Origin: Bacillus cereus
GTDB taxonomy: Bacteria; Bacillota; Bacilli; Bacillales; Bacillaceae_G
DNA length: 64,000 nt
Reading direction: 5' to 3'
Assembly: GCF_002584535.1 (NCBI RefSeq)
Contig: NZ_NUOT01000008.1
Location: 248,001-312,000 of the forward strand
Shown: positions 17,268 to 25,036 of the stretch, piece after piece
Layout of the letters: each line of letters starts with the position of its first letter
Position numbering within the stretch: the first letter of the stretch is position 1
The notes under the pieces: model-generated
The model's database searches: none
Seen by the model: only the letters and a program-made list of their open reading frames with translations
What the model was told of the DNA's origin: nothing
Translations under genes and position numbers: made by a program

Positions 17268-17486
17268 ATGTACCCATACCCTCATCCCTATCTAGTTCGT
17301 TCAGGACCTATTGGCCCAGTAAGTGACTCACGCATCTTACCATTCTTCGGTGTCCCATTCTTAGCAGGACTTGCTGGCGGCTTAATTGGCGGAGCATTAG
17401 CATTCGGCCCTAGACCACCTTACTATCCTCCATATCCACCGCCATTTCCTTGTTATGGAAGTCCGTGCCAACCATATTATTATTAA
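17268..17486 (+). CDS. Pro/Tyr-rich small protein with glycine-rich membrane segment
   Basis: A 72-residue protein starting at an ATG seven bases after AAAGGAGG. It has a PYPHPY head, a Gly/Ala hydrophobic stretch (FLAGLAGGLIGGALAFG) that could span or line a membrane, and a tail of repeated Pro-Tyr with two cysteines (YPPYPPPFPCYGSPCQPYYY). Such proteins are frequent among spore-associated small proteins of Bacillus, but no role is established. It is followed by a terminator. Confidence 0.7.
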   Translation: MYPYPHPYLVRSGPIGPVSDSRILPFFGVPFLAGLAGGLIGGALAFGPRPPYYPPYPPPFPCYGSPCQPYYY

Positions 17487-17503
17487 TATAAACAAAAACT
17501 ATG

Positions 17504-17536
17504 AAAAAAGCCCCTTAACTTACAAGAGGCTTTTTT
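17504..17536 (+). terminator. Terminator after the Pro/Tyr-rich gene
   Basis: AAAAAAGCC.CTT and AAG.GGCTTTTTT pair with one bulge, followed by a T-run. Confidence 0.75.
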
Positions 17537-17588
17537 CGCCGTATTCTCATAATCTTGCATTCACAAGTTATTACACTTAACTATTTAA

Positions 17589-17770
17589 TATATGTAAATT
17601 CATTTTAATTCGTTGATATACCAGTCACTGCTAGGAAAATAAAACATGGCCTCCACTCATACTTTCCCTTTATTTTCACTTAACATGGGGAGAAAAGGAT
17701 CTGACCACTTCTATGCACGGTTAGATTCTCTCCACCTCACAAAGGATGGTTTTATATCGTTTTCCAATTT
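17589..17770 (+). repeat. Dispersed repeat family II, long copy B
   Basis: Same block order and orientation as the copy at 15987, including TTCACTTAACATGGGGAGAA, ACCACTTCTATGCACGG and GATTCTCTCCACCTCA. The two long copies bracket the cassette holding the 24-codon ORF, ykuE and the Pro/Tyr-rich gene. Confidence 0.75.
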
Positions 17771-17775
17771 ACACA

Positions 17776-19893
17776 TTACTCTGCATCAGTATTTTGATAA
17801 GCCATCTTAAATAATTTCACTTGGCTATCAATCTCTTGGGAACCATTATTTATTATATAATAGTATTCACCATCTTTATTTTGTTCACGTGTTTTTACGT
17901 TATCCGCTAAAATAAGCTGCAAAATTGCTTTGATTCTTGCTTTCATTTCAAATCCTACAATCGGAAATGATATTTCTACCCGTTTTTCCATGTTCCTTGT
18001 CATCCAATCTGCTGAAGATAAGTAGATTTTTTCATCCCCATTATGATGAAAATAATAAATACGACTATGTTCTAAATAACGTCCAACAAGACTAATCACC
18101 CGAATATTCTCACTCACGTTTTTAATACCAGGCCGCAAGCAGCACGTTCCTCTAACAACAAGTTCTACTTTCACTCCAGCTTGCGATGCTTCATATAGTT
18201 TTTGAATTAAAGGTTTATCTGTTAACGAGTTCATCTTTGCAATAATACGTCCGTTTCCATATTGCTTATGATAGCGAATCTCTTCATCGATCAATTCCAT
18301 AAATTGATGACGTATATCGAACGGTGCTACTGATAGGTGATGGAAATGTGGCTTTGTTGTATAACCACTTAAGTAATTAAAGAAATTGGTCGCATCTACC
18401 CCAAAGTCTTTCCGAGATGTAATATATCCAAAATCTGTATATAACTTTGCCGTAGCATCATTATAATTTCCCGTTCCTAAATGGACAAATCTTTCAATCT
18501 TCCCGTGTTTTCTTCGTACAACAAGCGTAATTTTACTATGCGTTTTCAAATGACTTACACCATAAATAACGTGGCAACCAGCTTGTTCAAGTTCCTTTGC
18601 CCAATGGACATTATTTTCTTCATCAAAACGGGCTTTCAATTCAACAAGCACCGTTACTTGTTTCCCCTTTTCAGCTGCAATCTTTAACGCCTGAATAATT
18701 GGAGATCCTCCACTTACACGATATAACGTTTGCTTTATTGCTAGCACATTCGGATCATCAGCCGCATCACGTACAAAGTCAATAACTGGCTGAAAAGATT
18801 CAAATGGATGATGTAGTAAAATATCATGCTCTATTGCTTTTTCAAATACATCTTCTTCATCATCCAAATCTTGAGGTGGCTGCGGTATAAGAGCGGGGTA
18901 AACCAGATGTTCATATAAAGGTGCTAATTTTTTATATAGGGAAAATAAACATGTTAGGTCTAATGGCCCATCCATTATATATACATCTTCATCTTTCAAT
19001 TCTAGCACTTCATACAGTAAAGCTAACACTCTTTCATCTAAATGCTCTTTGCCAATTTCTAAACGAACAGCCGCTCCCCATTTACGTTTTTTTAACTCTT
19101 TTTCAATTACTTTTAATAAATCCCTTGCACCCTCTTCATGAATTGTTAAATCCGCATTACGTGTAATACGAAAACGAGTAACAGAGGATACTTTATATCC
19201 TGTAAACAACTTATGAGTAAAGCTACTAATTACATCTTCTAATAATATAAATTTATGTTTTTGATCTTCGCTTGGTAAAAAAATAAAACGTTCGAGCAAA
19301 GATGGCACTTGAACGATTCCAAGCTTCGTTCGATTCTCTTCCTCTTCTTGCTTTTCATCATACAGAATAGTAGCTAAATTTAAACTTTTATTTAACAACA
19401 TAGGGAATGGACGATATGCATCTATTGCGACAGGTGTTAACACCGGGAAAATTTGTTCATCAAAATACTCTTCAATAAATTCACGCTGTTCTTTCGTTAA
19501 ATCTTGAAATGTTAGCGGCTCAACACCTTCTACTTCAAGCGCCGGCAACACCGTATTTTTAAATGTATTATACTGAACTTTCATTAATTCATGAGCTTTC
19601 ATGGCAATTTTATTCAGCTGCTGTTTTGGTGTTAATCCAGCCTTATTTTCCGGTTGATTGAATCCCGCCTTTACTTGATCCTTTAATCCCGCAACACGTA
19701 CCATAAAAAATTCATCCAAATTTGAACTAAAAATACTAATAAACTTTAATCTTTCTAAAAGTGGATTACTTTCATCTTGCGCTTCTTGCAATACACGTTC
19801 ATTAAAAGCAAGCCAGCTTAATTCACGGTTATTATAGTAAGCAGTATCATTTAAATTCACAGCATTTCCCTTTATTAATTCCATTTCCCTCAC
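17776..19893 (-). CDS. ppk: Polyphosphate kinase 1
   Basis: A 705-residue enzyme that makes inorganic polyphosphate from ATP reversibly. The N-terminal domain opens with NRELSWLAFNERVL; the tandem PLD-like catalytic domains contain KTHSKITLVVRR with the autophosphorylated histidine, HLGTGNYND, and EHSRIYYFHH. Length is typical for PPK1. The GTG start follows AAGGGGAA; an ATG three codons later is an alternative. It lies 99 bases downstream of ppx on the same strand, giving a ppx-ppk unit. Confidence 0.95.
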   Translation of the reverse strand: MREMELIKGNAVNLNDTAYYNNRELSWLAFNERVLQEAQDESNPLLERLKFISIFSSNLDEFFMVRVAGLKDQVKAGFNQPENKAGLTPKQQLNKIAMKAHELMKVQYNTFKNTVLPALEVEGVEPLTFQDLTKEQREFIEEYFDEQIFPVLTPVAIDAYRPFPMLLNKSLNLATILYDEKQEEEENRTKLGIVQVPSLLERFIFLPSEDQKHKFILLEDVISSFTHKLFTGYKVSSVTRFRITRNADLTIHEEGARDLLKVIEKELKKRKWGAAVRLEIGKEHLDERVLALLYEVLELKDEDVYIMDGPLDLTCLFSLYKKLAPLYEHLVYPALIPQPPQDLDDEEDVFEKAIEHDILLHHPFESFQPVIDFVRDAADDPNVLAIKQTLYRVSGGSPIIQALKIAAEKGKQVTVLVELKARFDEENNVHWAKELEQAGCHVIYGVSHLKTHSKITLVVRRKHGKIERFVHLGTGNYNDATAKLYTDFGYITSRKDFGVDATNFFNYLSGYTTKPHFHHLSVAPFDIRHQFMELIDEEIRYHKQYGNGRIIAKMNSLTDKPLIQKLYEASQAGVKVELVVRGTCCLRPGIKNVSENIRVISLVGRYLEHSRIYYFHHNGDEKIYLSSADWMTRNMEKRVEISFPIVGFEMKARIKAILQLILADNVKTREQNKDGEYYYIINNGSQEIDSQVKLFKMAYQNTDAE

Positions 19894-19992
19894 ACTTCCC
19901 CTTGAAACTTTTTCAATATAATTTAGTTACATTTATTGTAACAAATTCCAATTTATAAAAGTGTAAATTTTTTGTAAATATGTCCGTACAAC

Positions 19993-21540
19993 TTAACCTT
20001 TCTCTTCAAACACTAGGTGAATATTCATCTTTAATGCTTTTTCAAGTTGTTTTTTCTGCTTTTCTGCCTGTACCTTTTCTGCTAAAGCCGATTGTTCACA
20101 CACAATATGAAATACAAGTTCCTCTTTATTTTTCTTCACTTGAATCGTTTCAATTAGTTCCCTTTGCCTCACATTTAAGGAAGCAGAAAATTGTAAGATT
20201 GCTCCTAACAAACGAATCTTTTTTTGTTCACTTTTATCAAACCATCCTTCAAATGGCTCCAAATGCTGCTTAAATAACATTTTCGACTTATAAGATGCAA
20301 TAAGTGCAAGTCTAATACGCTCTTTATGCATCATGCCGTCAATTGTCTTATTCGCCAATAGATAGAATGTATGTAAACGGCTTGCTTCCGCATCTATATA
20401 TTTCCCAATATTAAATACCTTGGCAGCTTGATAAAAGACCTCCCAATCTTTTTCTGAAAAAGAGATAATTTCAGACTCTTCAAGTTGTGTACAAATTAAC
20501 GTTCCTTGCTTAATGAGTTGAACCACAAAGTTCATATCCATTTCATATTCATAGGACAATAAGTGTAAACTCTCTTCTATCACATTTGGGTAATAAGAAA
20601 CACCTAAATTTTTTGTAAGTTCCTCATAGAAAACACCTTCTCGTAATCCTTTTCTACTTAATACAAATGACGGAGCTTGTATAATATTTGTTAGCATATA
20701 AAATACTTCTACCGCTGGAATAATTGTATCAGCTCGATCTTTCGCTAACCCATCTAGCTTCTGCAAGTCTGTAAAAGAAAGACTTTCTAATTCCTCTTTT
20801 ACACCCTTTATATCCACTTCCTTCATCTTATATAAATGCAAACCGGCTATCGGATAAGAAAGAAAATTTTGATGAATTTTCACCATATTTCGAGCACTTC
20901 CACCTATCGCAATAAGAGGTAGCCTTTTGCCCTTTAACCAAGGTAACGTTTGAAATTGGTACCATAAATACCTTCTTAGTTCCTCTAATTCTTCTATCGT
21001 TGGTATTTCATTATGAATAAATTGTTTTTTTAAAGAAAGCGCACCAAAAGGAAAGCTATAATATTCTATCATTTCTCGGTCTCGAAAATATGTAACCTCT
21101 GTACTCCCCCCACCAATGTCGACAGTAATCCCTTCAGTAAAAGAAGTCGAATTCATCACAGCTAAGTAACCATAGCGTGCCTCTTCATATTCAGATAAAA
21201 CCCTAAGTACAAAATCAGTTTTTCCTTCTACAAGTTTTTTAATTTCTTCTTGGTTCTTTGCTTGTCTAATTGTTGCCGTCGCAACGCAAAGTATATTATG
21301 TAATCCGTGAAACCTTGTACTTTCTTGAAATTGAAGTAGTGTTTGGAGCAGTATATGCATTCCCTCTTCTATGAGCACACCATCTATTAGATAATTTCTT
21401 AATCGTGCAACAACTTTTGTATTTTCAATTTCCTTATAAAAACCTCCATTTTGTTTTTCATAAATCACCAGTCGCATCGTATTTGAACCAATATCAATAA
21501 TGGCATATTGCTGTTTCAATATATCTTTCACACTTCTCAC
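19993..21540 (-). CDS. ppx: Exopolyphosphatase (Ppx/GppA family)
   Basis: A 515-residue Ppx/GppA phosphatase that releases phosphate from polyphosphate ends. The ASKHA-fold ATPase-like half has IDIGSNTMRLVIYE near the start and VDIGGGSTEVTYF at about residue 140. The C-terminal half resembles the HD-like helical domain of long exopolyphosphatases. It starts at GTG. It is first in the unit with ppk, so synthesis and breakdown are encoded together. An AT-rich spacer separates it from divergent ykyB. Confidence 0.92.
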   Translation of the reverse strand: MRSVKDILKQQYAIIDIGSNTMRLVIYEKQNGGFYKEIENTKVVARLRNYLIDGVLIEEGMHILLQTLLQFQESTRFHGLHNILCVATATIRQAKNQEEIKKLVEGKTDFVLRVLSEYEEARYGYLAVMNSTSFTEGITVDIGGGSTEVTYFRDREMIEYYSFPFGALSLKKQFIHNEIPTIEELEELRRYLWYQFQTLPWLKGKRLPLIAIGGSARNMVKIHQNFLSYPIAGLHLYKMKEVDIKGVKEELESLSFTDLQKLDGLAKDRADTIIPAVEVFYMLTNIIQAPSFVLSRKGLREGVFYEELTKNLGVSYYPNVIEESLHLLSYEYEMDMNFVVQLIKQGTLICTQLEESEIISFSEKDWEVFYQAAKVFNIGKYIDAEASRLHTFYLLANKTIDGMMHKERIRLALIASYKSKMLFKQHLEPFEGWFDKSEQKKIRLLGAILQFSASLNVRQRELIETIQVKKNKEELVFHIVCEQSALAEKVQAEKQKKQLEKALKMNIHLVFEEKG

Positions 21541-21710
21541 TCTTTCATCATTGAAATTCTAGAATTCATTCCTATCACTATTATACAAAATAGTTGTTTT
21601 TTGTAACAATATTGCTTTAATATTGAAAATATATACAATCATTTTTTGTATATAATAAAAACTACTTTTATTTATGCTATAATAGTGAAAAATTAGAAAG
21701 GGGTCCCATC

Positions 21711-22169
21711 ATGAAACCTTCACAGCCACAGTCTCATTCACACAAACGATATTCTATTGATCAATTGGCTCAATCTATCTTCATTGTAAACCGGCATGCC
21801 AAAGCTGCTACAAATCCTAAATATTTATATTGGTTGAAAAAGATCGCTTTAGAACGTTTAATTCGTGAAAAGAAAGCAATAAAAGAAGGATTACATTTCT
21901 CTAGGAATCCACGTTTTAGTCAACAACAATCTGATGTTCTCGTTCGGTTAGGCGACTATTTTTTCCATATCCCTCCTACAAAAGATGATTTCAATACTCT
22001 TCCACATCTCGGTAGCCTTGAATCTTCCTATAGAAACCCCAAAACAACTCTTTCTTTAGCAGTAGCAAAAAAAACGCTACAAGATTACATTGGGCCAGAA
22101 GCACTAAAACAAGAAAAAAAATTAAGCGAACCAATTCCTTGGTATCGTCGTACGTACACAAAAAAATAA
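21711..22169 (+). CDS. ykyB: YkyB family protein
   Basis: A 152-residue protein matching B. subtilis YkyB, of unproven function. The conserved core is IFIVNRHAKAATNPKYLYWLKK, then GLHFSRNPRFSQQQSDVLVRLGDYFFHIPPTK and SYRNPK. The basic, helical character and the histidines suggest nucleic-acid or metal binding, but that is guesswork. AAAGGGG lies eight bases ahead of the ATG, and TATAAT-like sequence is visible upstream. Confidence 0.85.
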   Translation: MKPSQPQSHSHKRYSIDQLAQSIFIVNRHAKAATNPKYLYWLKKIALERLIREKKAIKEGLHFSRNPRFSQQQSDVLVRLGDYFFHIPPTKDDFNTLPHLGSLESSYRNPKTTLSLAVAKKTLQDYIGPEALKQEKKLSEPIPWYRRTYTKK

Positions 22170-22203
22170 AGCAAGTTTGCCTATAAAGGCCAACCTGCTT
22201 TAT
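22166..22203. terminator. Convergent terminator ykyB / lipoprotein gene
   Basis: AAAGCA.GTT.GCCT and AGGC.AAC.TGCTTT form an imperfect stem of about 13 pairs with flanking T and A runs. Confidence 0.65.
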
Positions 22204-22859
22204 TTTTTGTCTTCTTTTATTTTAATGTTCGCTTGTTTATAAAATGCTACTTTTTCTGTATTATATGATTTTGTGTATTCATTGAACTTATCTTTTTCAG
22301 CATCAATATCTTTATACGATTGGTTCACTGTTTTTACTTTATCACTAATATCTTTTAATTTTGCTCCCTTATCTTGCAGCATTGTAAATAATTCTTTTTC
22401 TAATTTTAATGATTTACTATAATTATCATACATTTTCTTAAAAGACTCATGTCGTTTTTCGTATGTTTTCGTTACTTTATCCGCTTGTTCTTTTAGCTTA
22501 CTATTCTCAATTTTCTTCACATATGTATCAACCGATTTTACTTCTTCTTGCGCTTTATTCAATGCTTCTTTTTCTTTATCAATTACTTTTCCACGTTCTG
22601 CTGTATTTTTCATTGCTTGATCTAATTTTTCTTTCACAGCTTGATTATTATCTTTTCCTTCCTGTACAATTTGACCGTATAATGTTTGGCCTTCTTTTTC
22701 CAGTTCCTCTAATTTTTTCGCGTCTTCAAACATCGGTTTTTCTTGCTTCGCAGCATTTTCAAATGCTACATATAATTCCTCTTCTGGTTTTGGACCGAAA
22801 CAACCTGCTAATAATGTCATAGATAAAACTGCTACAATTGCTATTTTATTATATTTCAA
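22200..22859 (-). CDS. YkyA-type cell-wall-binding lipoprotein
   Basis: A 219-residue lipoprotein of the YkyA family. The signal peptide ends in a clear lipobox, LLAGC, with the acylated cysteine at residue 20. The mature part is almost wholly charged heptad-like helix (LEELEKEGQTLYGQIVQEGK and so on), expected to form a coiled coil between membrane and wall. In B. subtilis ykyA lies near pdhA, so this copy may be a paralogue. Role unknown. A Lys-rich tail ends the protein. Confidence 0.8.
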   Translation of the reverse strand: MKYNKIAIVAVLSMTLLAGCFGPKPEEELYVAFENAAKQEKPMFEDAKKLEELEKEGQTLYGQIVQEGKDNNQAVKEKLDQAMKNTAERGKVIDKEKEALNKAQEEVKSVDTYVKKIENSKLKEQADKVTKTYEKRHESFKKMYDNYSKSLKLEKELFTMLQDKGAKLKDISDKVKTVNQSYKDIDAEKDKFNEYTKSYNTEKVAFYKQANIKIKEDKK

Positions 22860-22935
22860 CTTCTTTTCCTCCTAATTAAATTTCACCGTTGCTTTTTATC
22901 TAACTCAACTTCTCCCTAATCATGAGCAAGCTGAA

Positions 22936-23079
22936 TTAGGTTTTTCTGATCGGCTCCAGCTCTTGCAAGTGATGTAAAGGATTAAAATATGCCCCCTCCG
23001 CCGCGACAGCACAAATTGCATTAGCAATTATAATTAGCCGCCTGATTAAAGGCGATCGTCGGCTCCTCACGTCTATCAT
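22936..23079 (-). CDS. 47-aa Arg-rich, GC-rich small ORF of unknown function
   Basis: A 47-codon ORF that I found by translating an unusually GC-rich patch. It starts at ATG behind AAAGGGAATGG. The N terminus is strongly basic (DVRSRRSPLIRRL), followed by a hydrophobic helix (IIIANAICAVAAEGAYF) and a polar tail (NPLHHLQELEPIRKT). This pattern suits a small membrane or signal-like peptide. Base composition is unlike the very AT-rich flanks, which supports coding or acquired DNA. I recognise no family. Confidence 0.5.
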   Translation of the reverse strand: MIDVRSRRSPLIRRLIIIANAICAVAAEGAYFNPLHHLQELEPIRKT

Positions 23080-23187
23080 TCTACCATTCCCTTTCTCACT
23101 TTCTATCAATCTTTTTCTAATCCATTTTACACATTTTAAAAGTTCACTTGCAACAACTTACATATATTCTTTTTATTTCCTTAAAAG

Positions 23188-23221
23188 GAAAAGTGTAGAG
23201 TTTTCCCCCTACACTTTTTTA
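23188..23221. terminator. Hairpin terminator in the 23.1-kb spacer
   Basis: AAAAGTGTAG and CTACACTTTT form a 10-bp stem with TTTTTT to the right and an A-run to the left; likely active in both directions. Confidence 0.7.
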
Positions 23222-23296
23222 AATGAAAAAACATTGTGCAAAATGTATTGACACATCCATCACAATTATATGATGTTTAAATCTATTTTTAAAGAC

Positions 23297-23330
23297 TTTT
23301 GTTACAAAATAATGCTTTTTTGTAACAAAA
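23297..23330. promoter_or_regulatory. Paired TTTTGTWACAAAA palindromes
   Basis: Two 13-base near-palindromes, TTTTGTTACAAAA and TTTTGTAACAAAA, separated by eight bases; together they form a perfect inverted repeat. A related TTGTTACGAAAA follows at 23340. They resemble a tandem operator, but no regulator can be assigned. Confidence 0.35.
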
Positions 23331-23716
23331 GAGAAAAAATTGTTACGAAAAAACTTTTATTACTCTATCTTTTTTAATCTCTGTTTTATACAACTGCACT
23401 CCGTCCTCCCAGAGAATCCATCGTCTAAGATAATAGTTGATGGCCTTTTGTATAATATAAACAGTTCAAGCATCCGTACACATTGCATTGCTAACCATTT
23501 TGCAGCAGTCTCTACATTACTAATCAAGAAACTAGCAACTCTACCTTTATTTTTTATGCACTTTCTTCTTTTAAAATGATATATACTTCTATATCATTAA
23601 TATTTTTTTACAAAAAAATGCACTTACCCTTCGTACATTTTCTCTCTCAAACTTGTATTCATTTTCTTTTCTATTTCATATATATAGTATATAACCATTA
23701 TCGAAAGGAGAAGAAA

Positions 23717-23950
23717 ATGTTACAAAGAGAAAACATTTCAGACATCATTCGCTTTTTTGCAGGATTTCTCTTATCATTAAAACTATTATTTGAATCATTT
23801 GGTCTTTCTTTTATTACAAATGACCAAATCGATGCAATCATAAATGTTGCTTCTTTCTTATTTATTTTATACTTCGGATATAAAAATAACTATGTAGGAA
23901 AGAAAGGCCTGGACCAAAAAGAATTACTAAAAAAGCATAATTTGCATTAA
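23717..23950 (+). CDS. Holin-like small membrane protein
   Basis: A 77-residue protein with two hydrophobic helices (IIRFFAGFLLSLKLLFESFG and AIINVASFLFILYFGYKN) and a basic polar tail (NNYVGKKGLDQKELLKKHNL). The tail is typical of phage holins of the SPP1/phi-type families. AAAGGAG is six bases ahead of the ATG. No endolysin or other phage gene is nearby, so this is a stand-alone copy, perhaps domesticated. Followed by a strong terminator. Confidence 0.7.
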   Translation: MLQRENISDIIRFFAGFLLSLKLLFESFGLSFITNDQIDAIINVASFLFILYFGYKNNYVGKKGLDQKELLKKHNLH

Positions 23951-23981
23951 AAAAGGAACCCACGCCCGGGGTTCCTTTTTA
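23951..23981. terminator. Terminator between holin-like gene and 23982 gene
   Basis: AAAAGGAACCC and GGGGTTCCTTTTT pair around ACGCC; it serves both convergent genes. Confidence 0.85.
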
Positions 23982-24494
23982 TTATTGTATCAAAATTGCT
24001 TCTGTTGTTTGAAGCGGTCCATATAATCGGCCCATCTGCTGAAATGTATATGTAGCACGCAATGAAATACGTGATGGGATTTGTATACGTGATGCGTTTA
24101 CCTGACAGATTAATTGCGCTTTTTCACCTGATGATAATTCATCAATACGCCATCTTACAAGTCGAAATAAAAACTCTCCTGCCCCTTTATTCGTTTGTAA
24201 TGTATTGGGGATATATGCAAAATAATCCCGAATCATATGACTAACGATTACACGAGAAATCCCTTCGCTTCCTCTGTTTTCAACTTCTAATTGGACAAAA
24301 AGAATTTCATGTACATCATAAGCAATTTCTTGTGAAAAACTCTTTTCTTTCATACCGCGAATTTGTAATGTCACTGCTACATTTGGATTAGGCTGTTTTT
24401 TCGTAAATTCTTTAGAACCACCTTCCCTCCACATAACAGGTTGTAAAGACAACGGGAACACTTCTTTATCTAGATTTATTTCCCACATTTTCAC
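23982..24494 (-). CDS. Uncharacterised DUF11-like beta-rich protein
   Basis: A 170-residue protein without signal peptide or membrane segment. The middle (LFVQLEVENRGSEGISRVIVSHMI) and the following ELSSGEKAQLICQVNA resemble the Ig-like 'conserved repeat' (DUF11) fold, in which a beta sandwich binds protein or wall partners. GTG start with AGGTG ten bases upstream; an ATG two codons on is also possible. Possibly spore- or surface-related, but nothing here proves it. Confidence 0.55.
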   Translation of the reverse strand: MKMWEINLDKEVFPLSLQPVMWREGGSKEFTKKQPNPNVAVTLQIRGMKEKSFSQEIAYDVHEILFVQLEVENRGSEGISRVIVSHMIRDYFAYIPNTLQTNKGAGEFLFRLVRWRIDELSSGEKAQLICQVNASRIQIPSRISLRATYTFQQMGRLYGPLQTTEAILIQ

Positions 24495-24693
24495 AATAAC
24501 AATTCACCTCATTCCAGATGGTATTCTCCGCACAAATTTATTGTGCTCTCCTAAATAATAAACCAGCCTTCTCCAATTCGTTCACCTTAAAACATTCTCT
24601 TATTTTCGCCCAATAAAAATATACGTTTTCAACATTTTTACCTTTCTCCTTTATCATATTCGGCAACGTGATGAAAAAACCATTTTAAATAGC

Positions 24694-24798
24694 TATAAAG
24701 TGAAACTTTAATCAGTGTGGAGTTCATCCCCACACTGATTATGATCCCTCACCAATTGACTTTTACGATCCGTTAATGCGAGATAAACTCCATCAGTC
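24694..24798 (+). repeat. Dispersed repeat family I, fullest copy
   Basis: Begins TATAAAGTGAAACTTTAATC and ends near CTCCATCAGTC. The arms ATCAGTGTGG and CCACACTGAT form a 10-bp hairpin at 24711-24739. The remaining blocks (CCAATTGACTTTTACGATCC, GTTAATGCGAGATAAACTCC) recur in the copies at 12001, 42169 and in part at 53040. Confidence 0.75.
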
Positions 24799-24846
24799 AC
24801 TCATTTCCTTTTATTTCTTAAATAGTAAAAGCTATAAAATAAAAAA

Positions 24847-24875
24847 TTTGCCTTTTAGTCAAATTTGACTATAAT
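24847..24875 (+). promoter_or_regulatory. Promoter with palindromic operator for the MFS exporter
   Basis: TTTGCC and a perfect TATAAT are spaced by 17 bases. A perfect 14-base palindrome, AGTCAAATTTGACT (24857-24870), fills the spacer up to the first base of the -10 box, the usual place for a repressor to block polymerase. The exporter gene begins about 160 bases downstream. Confidence 0.55.
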
Positions 24876-25036
24876 ATGATGTATGCTTTCTATTCTTTAT
24901 GGCACGAAAACACTATCTTCCCTTATAACAGCAACCATAAAATTATAGTGGTACATAATAAAGACAAGTTAAAGCACAAACTACTAATTAGATTTTCTTA
25001 AAGAACAGTTAATCTTATATAAAAGGAGGAATATAT

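Larger units (their letters stand above)
23080..23716. other. AT-rich spacer with terminator and repeated palindromes
   Basis: Over 600 bases with no convincing protein gene. It holds a bidirectional hairpin at 23188-23221, a TTGACA box near 23253, and two TTTTGTWACAAAA palindromes at 23297-23330 plus a weaker third beside them. The overlapping open frames (forward 23340-23579 and one on the reverse strand) lack ribosome sites. Confidence 0.4.

Noticed and set aside
23340-23579. 79-codon forward ORF, and a reverse frame over the same bases reading protein-like
   Set aside because: Neither has a ribosome site or a convincing start; both lie in the AT-rich spacer. The reverse frame (ending in KQRLKKIE) has no ATG at its beginning.
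23717-23950. Holin-like gene as evidence of a prophage
   Set aside because: No endolysin, structural, integrase or repressor genes lie nearby; a single holin-like gene is not a prophage.
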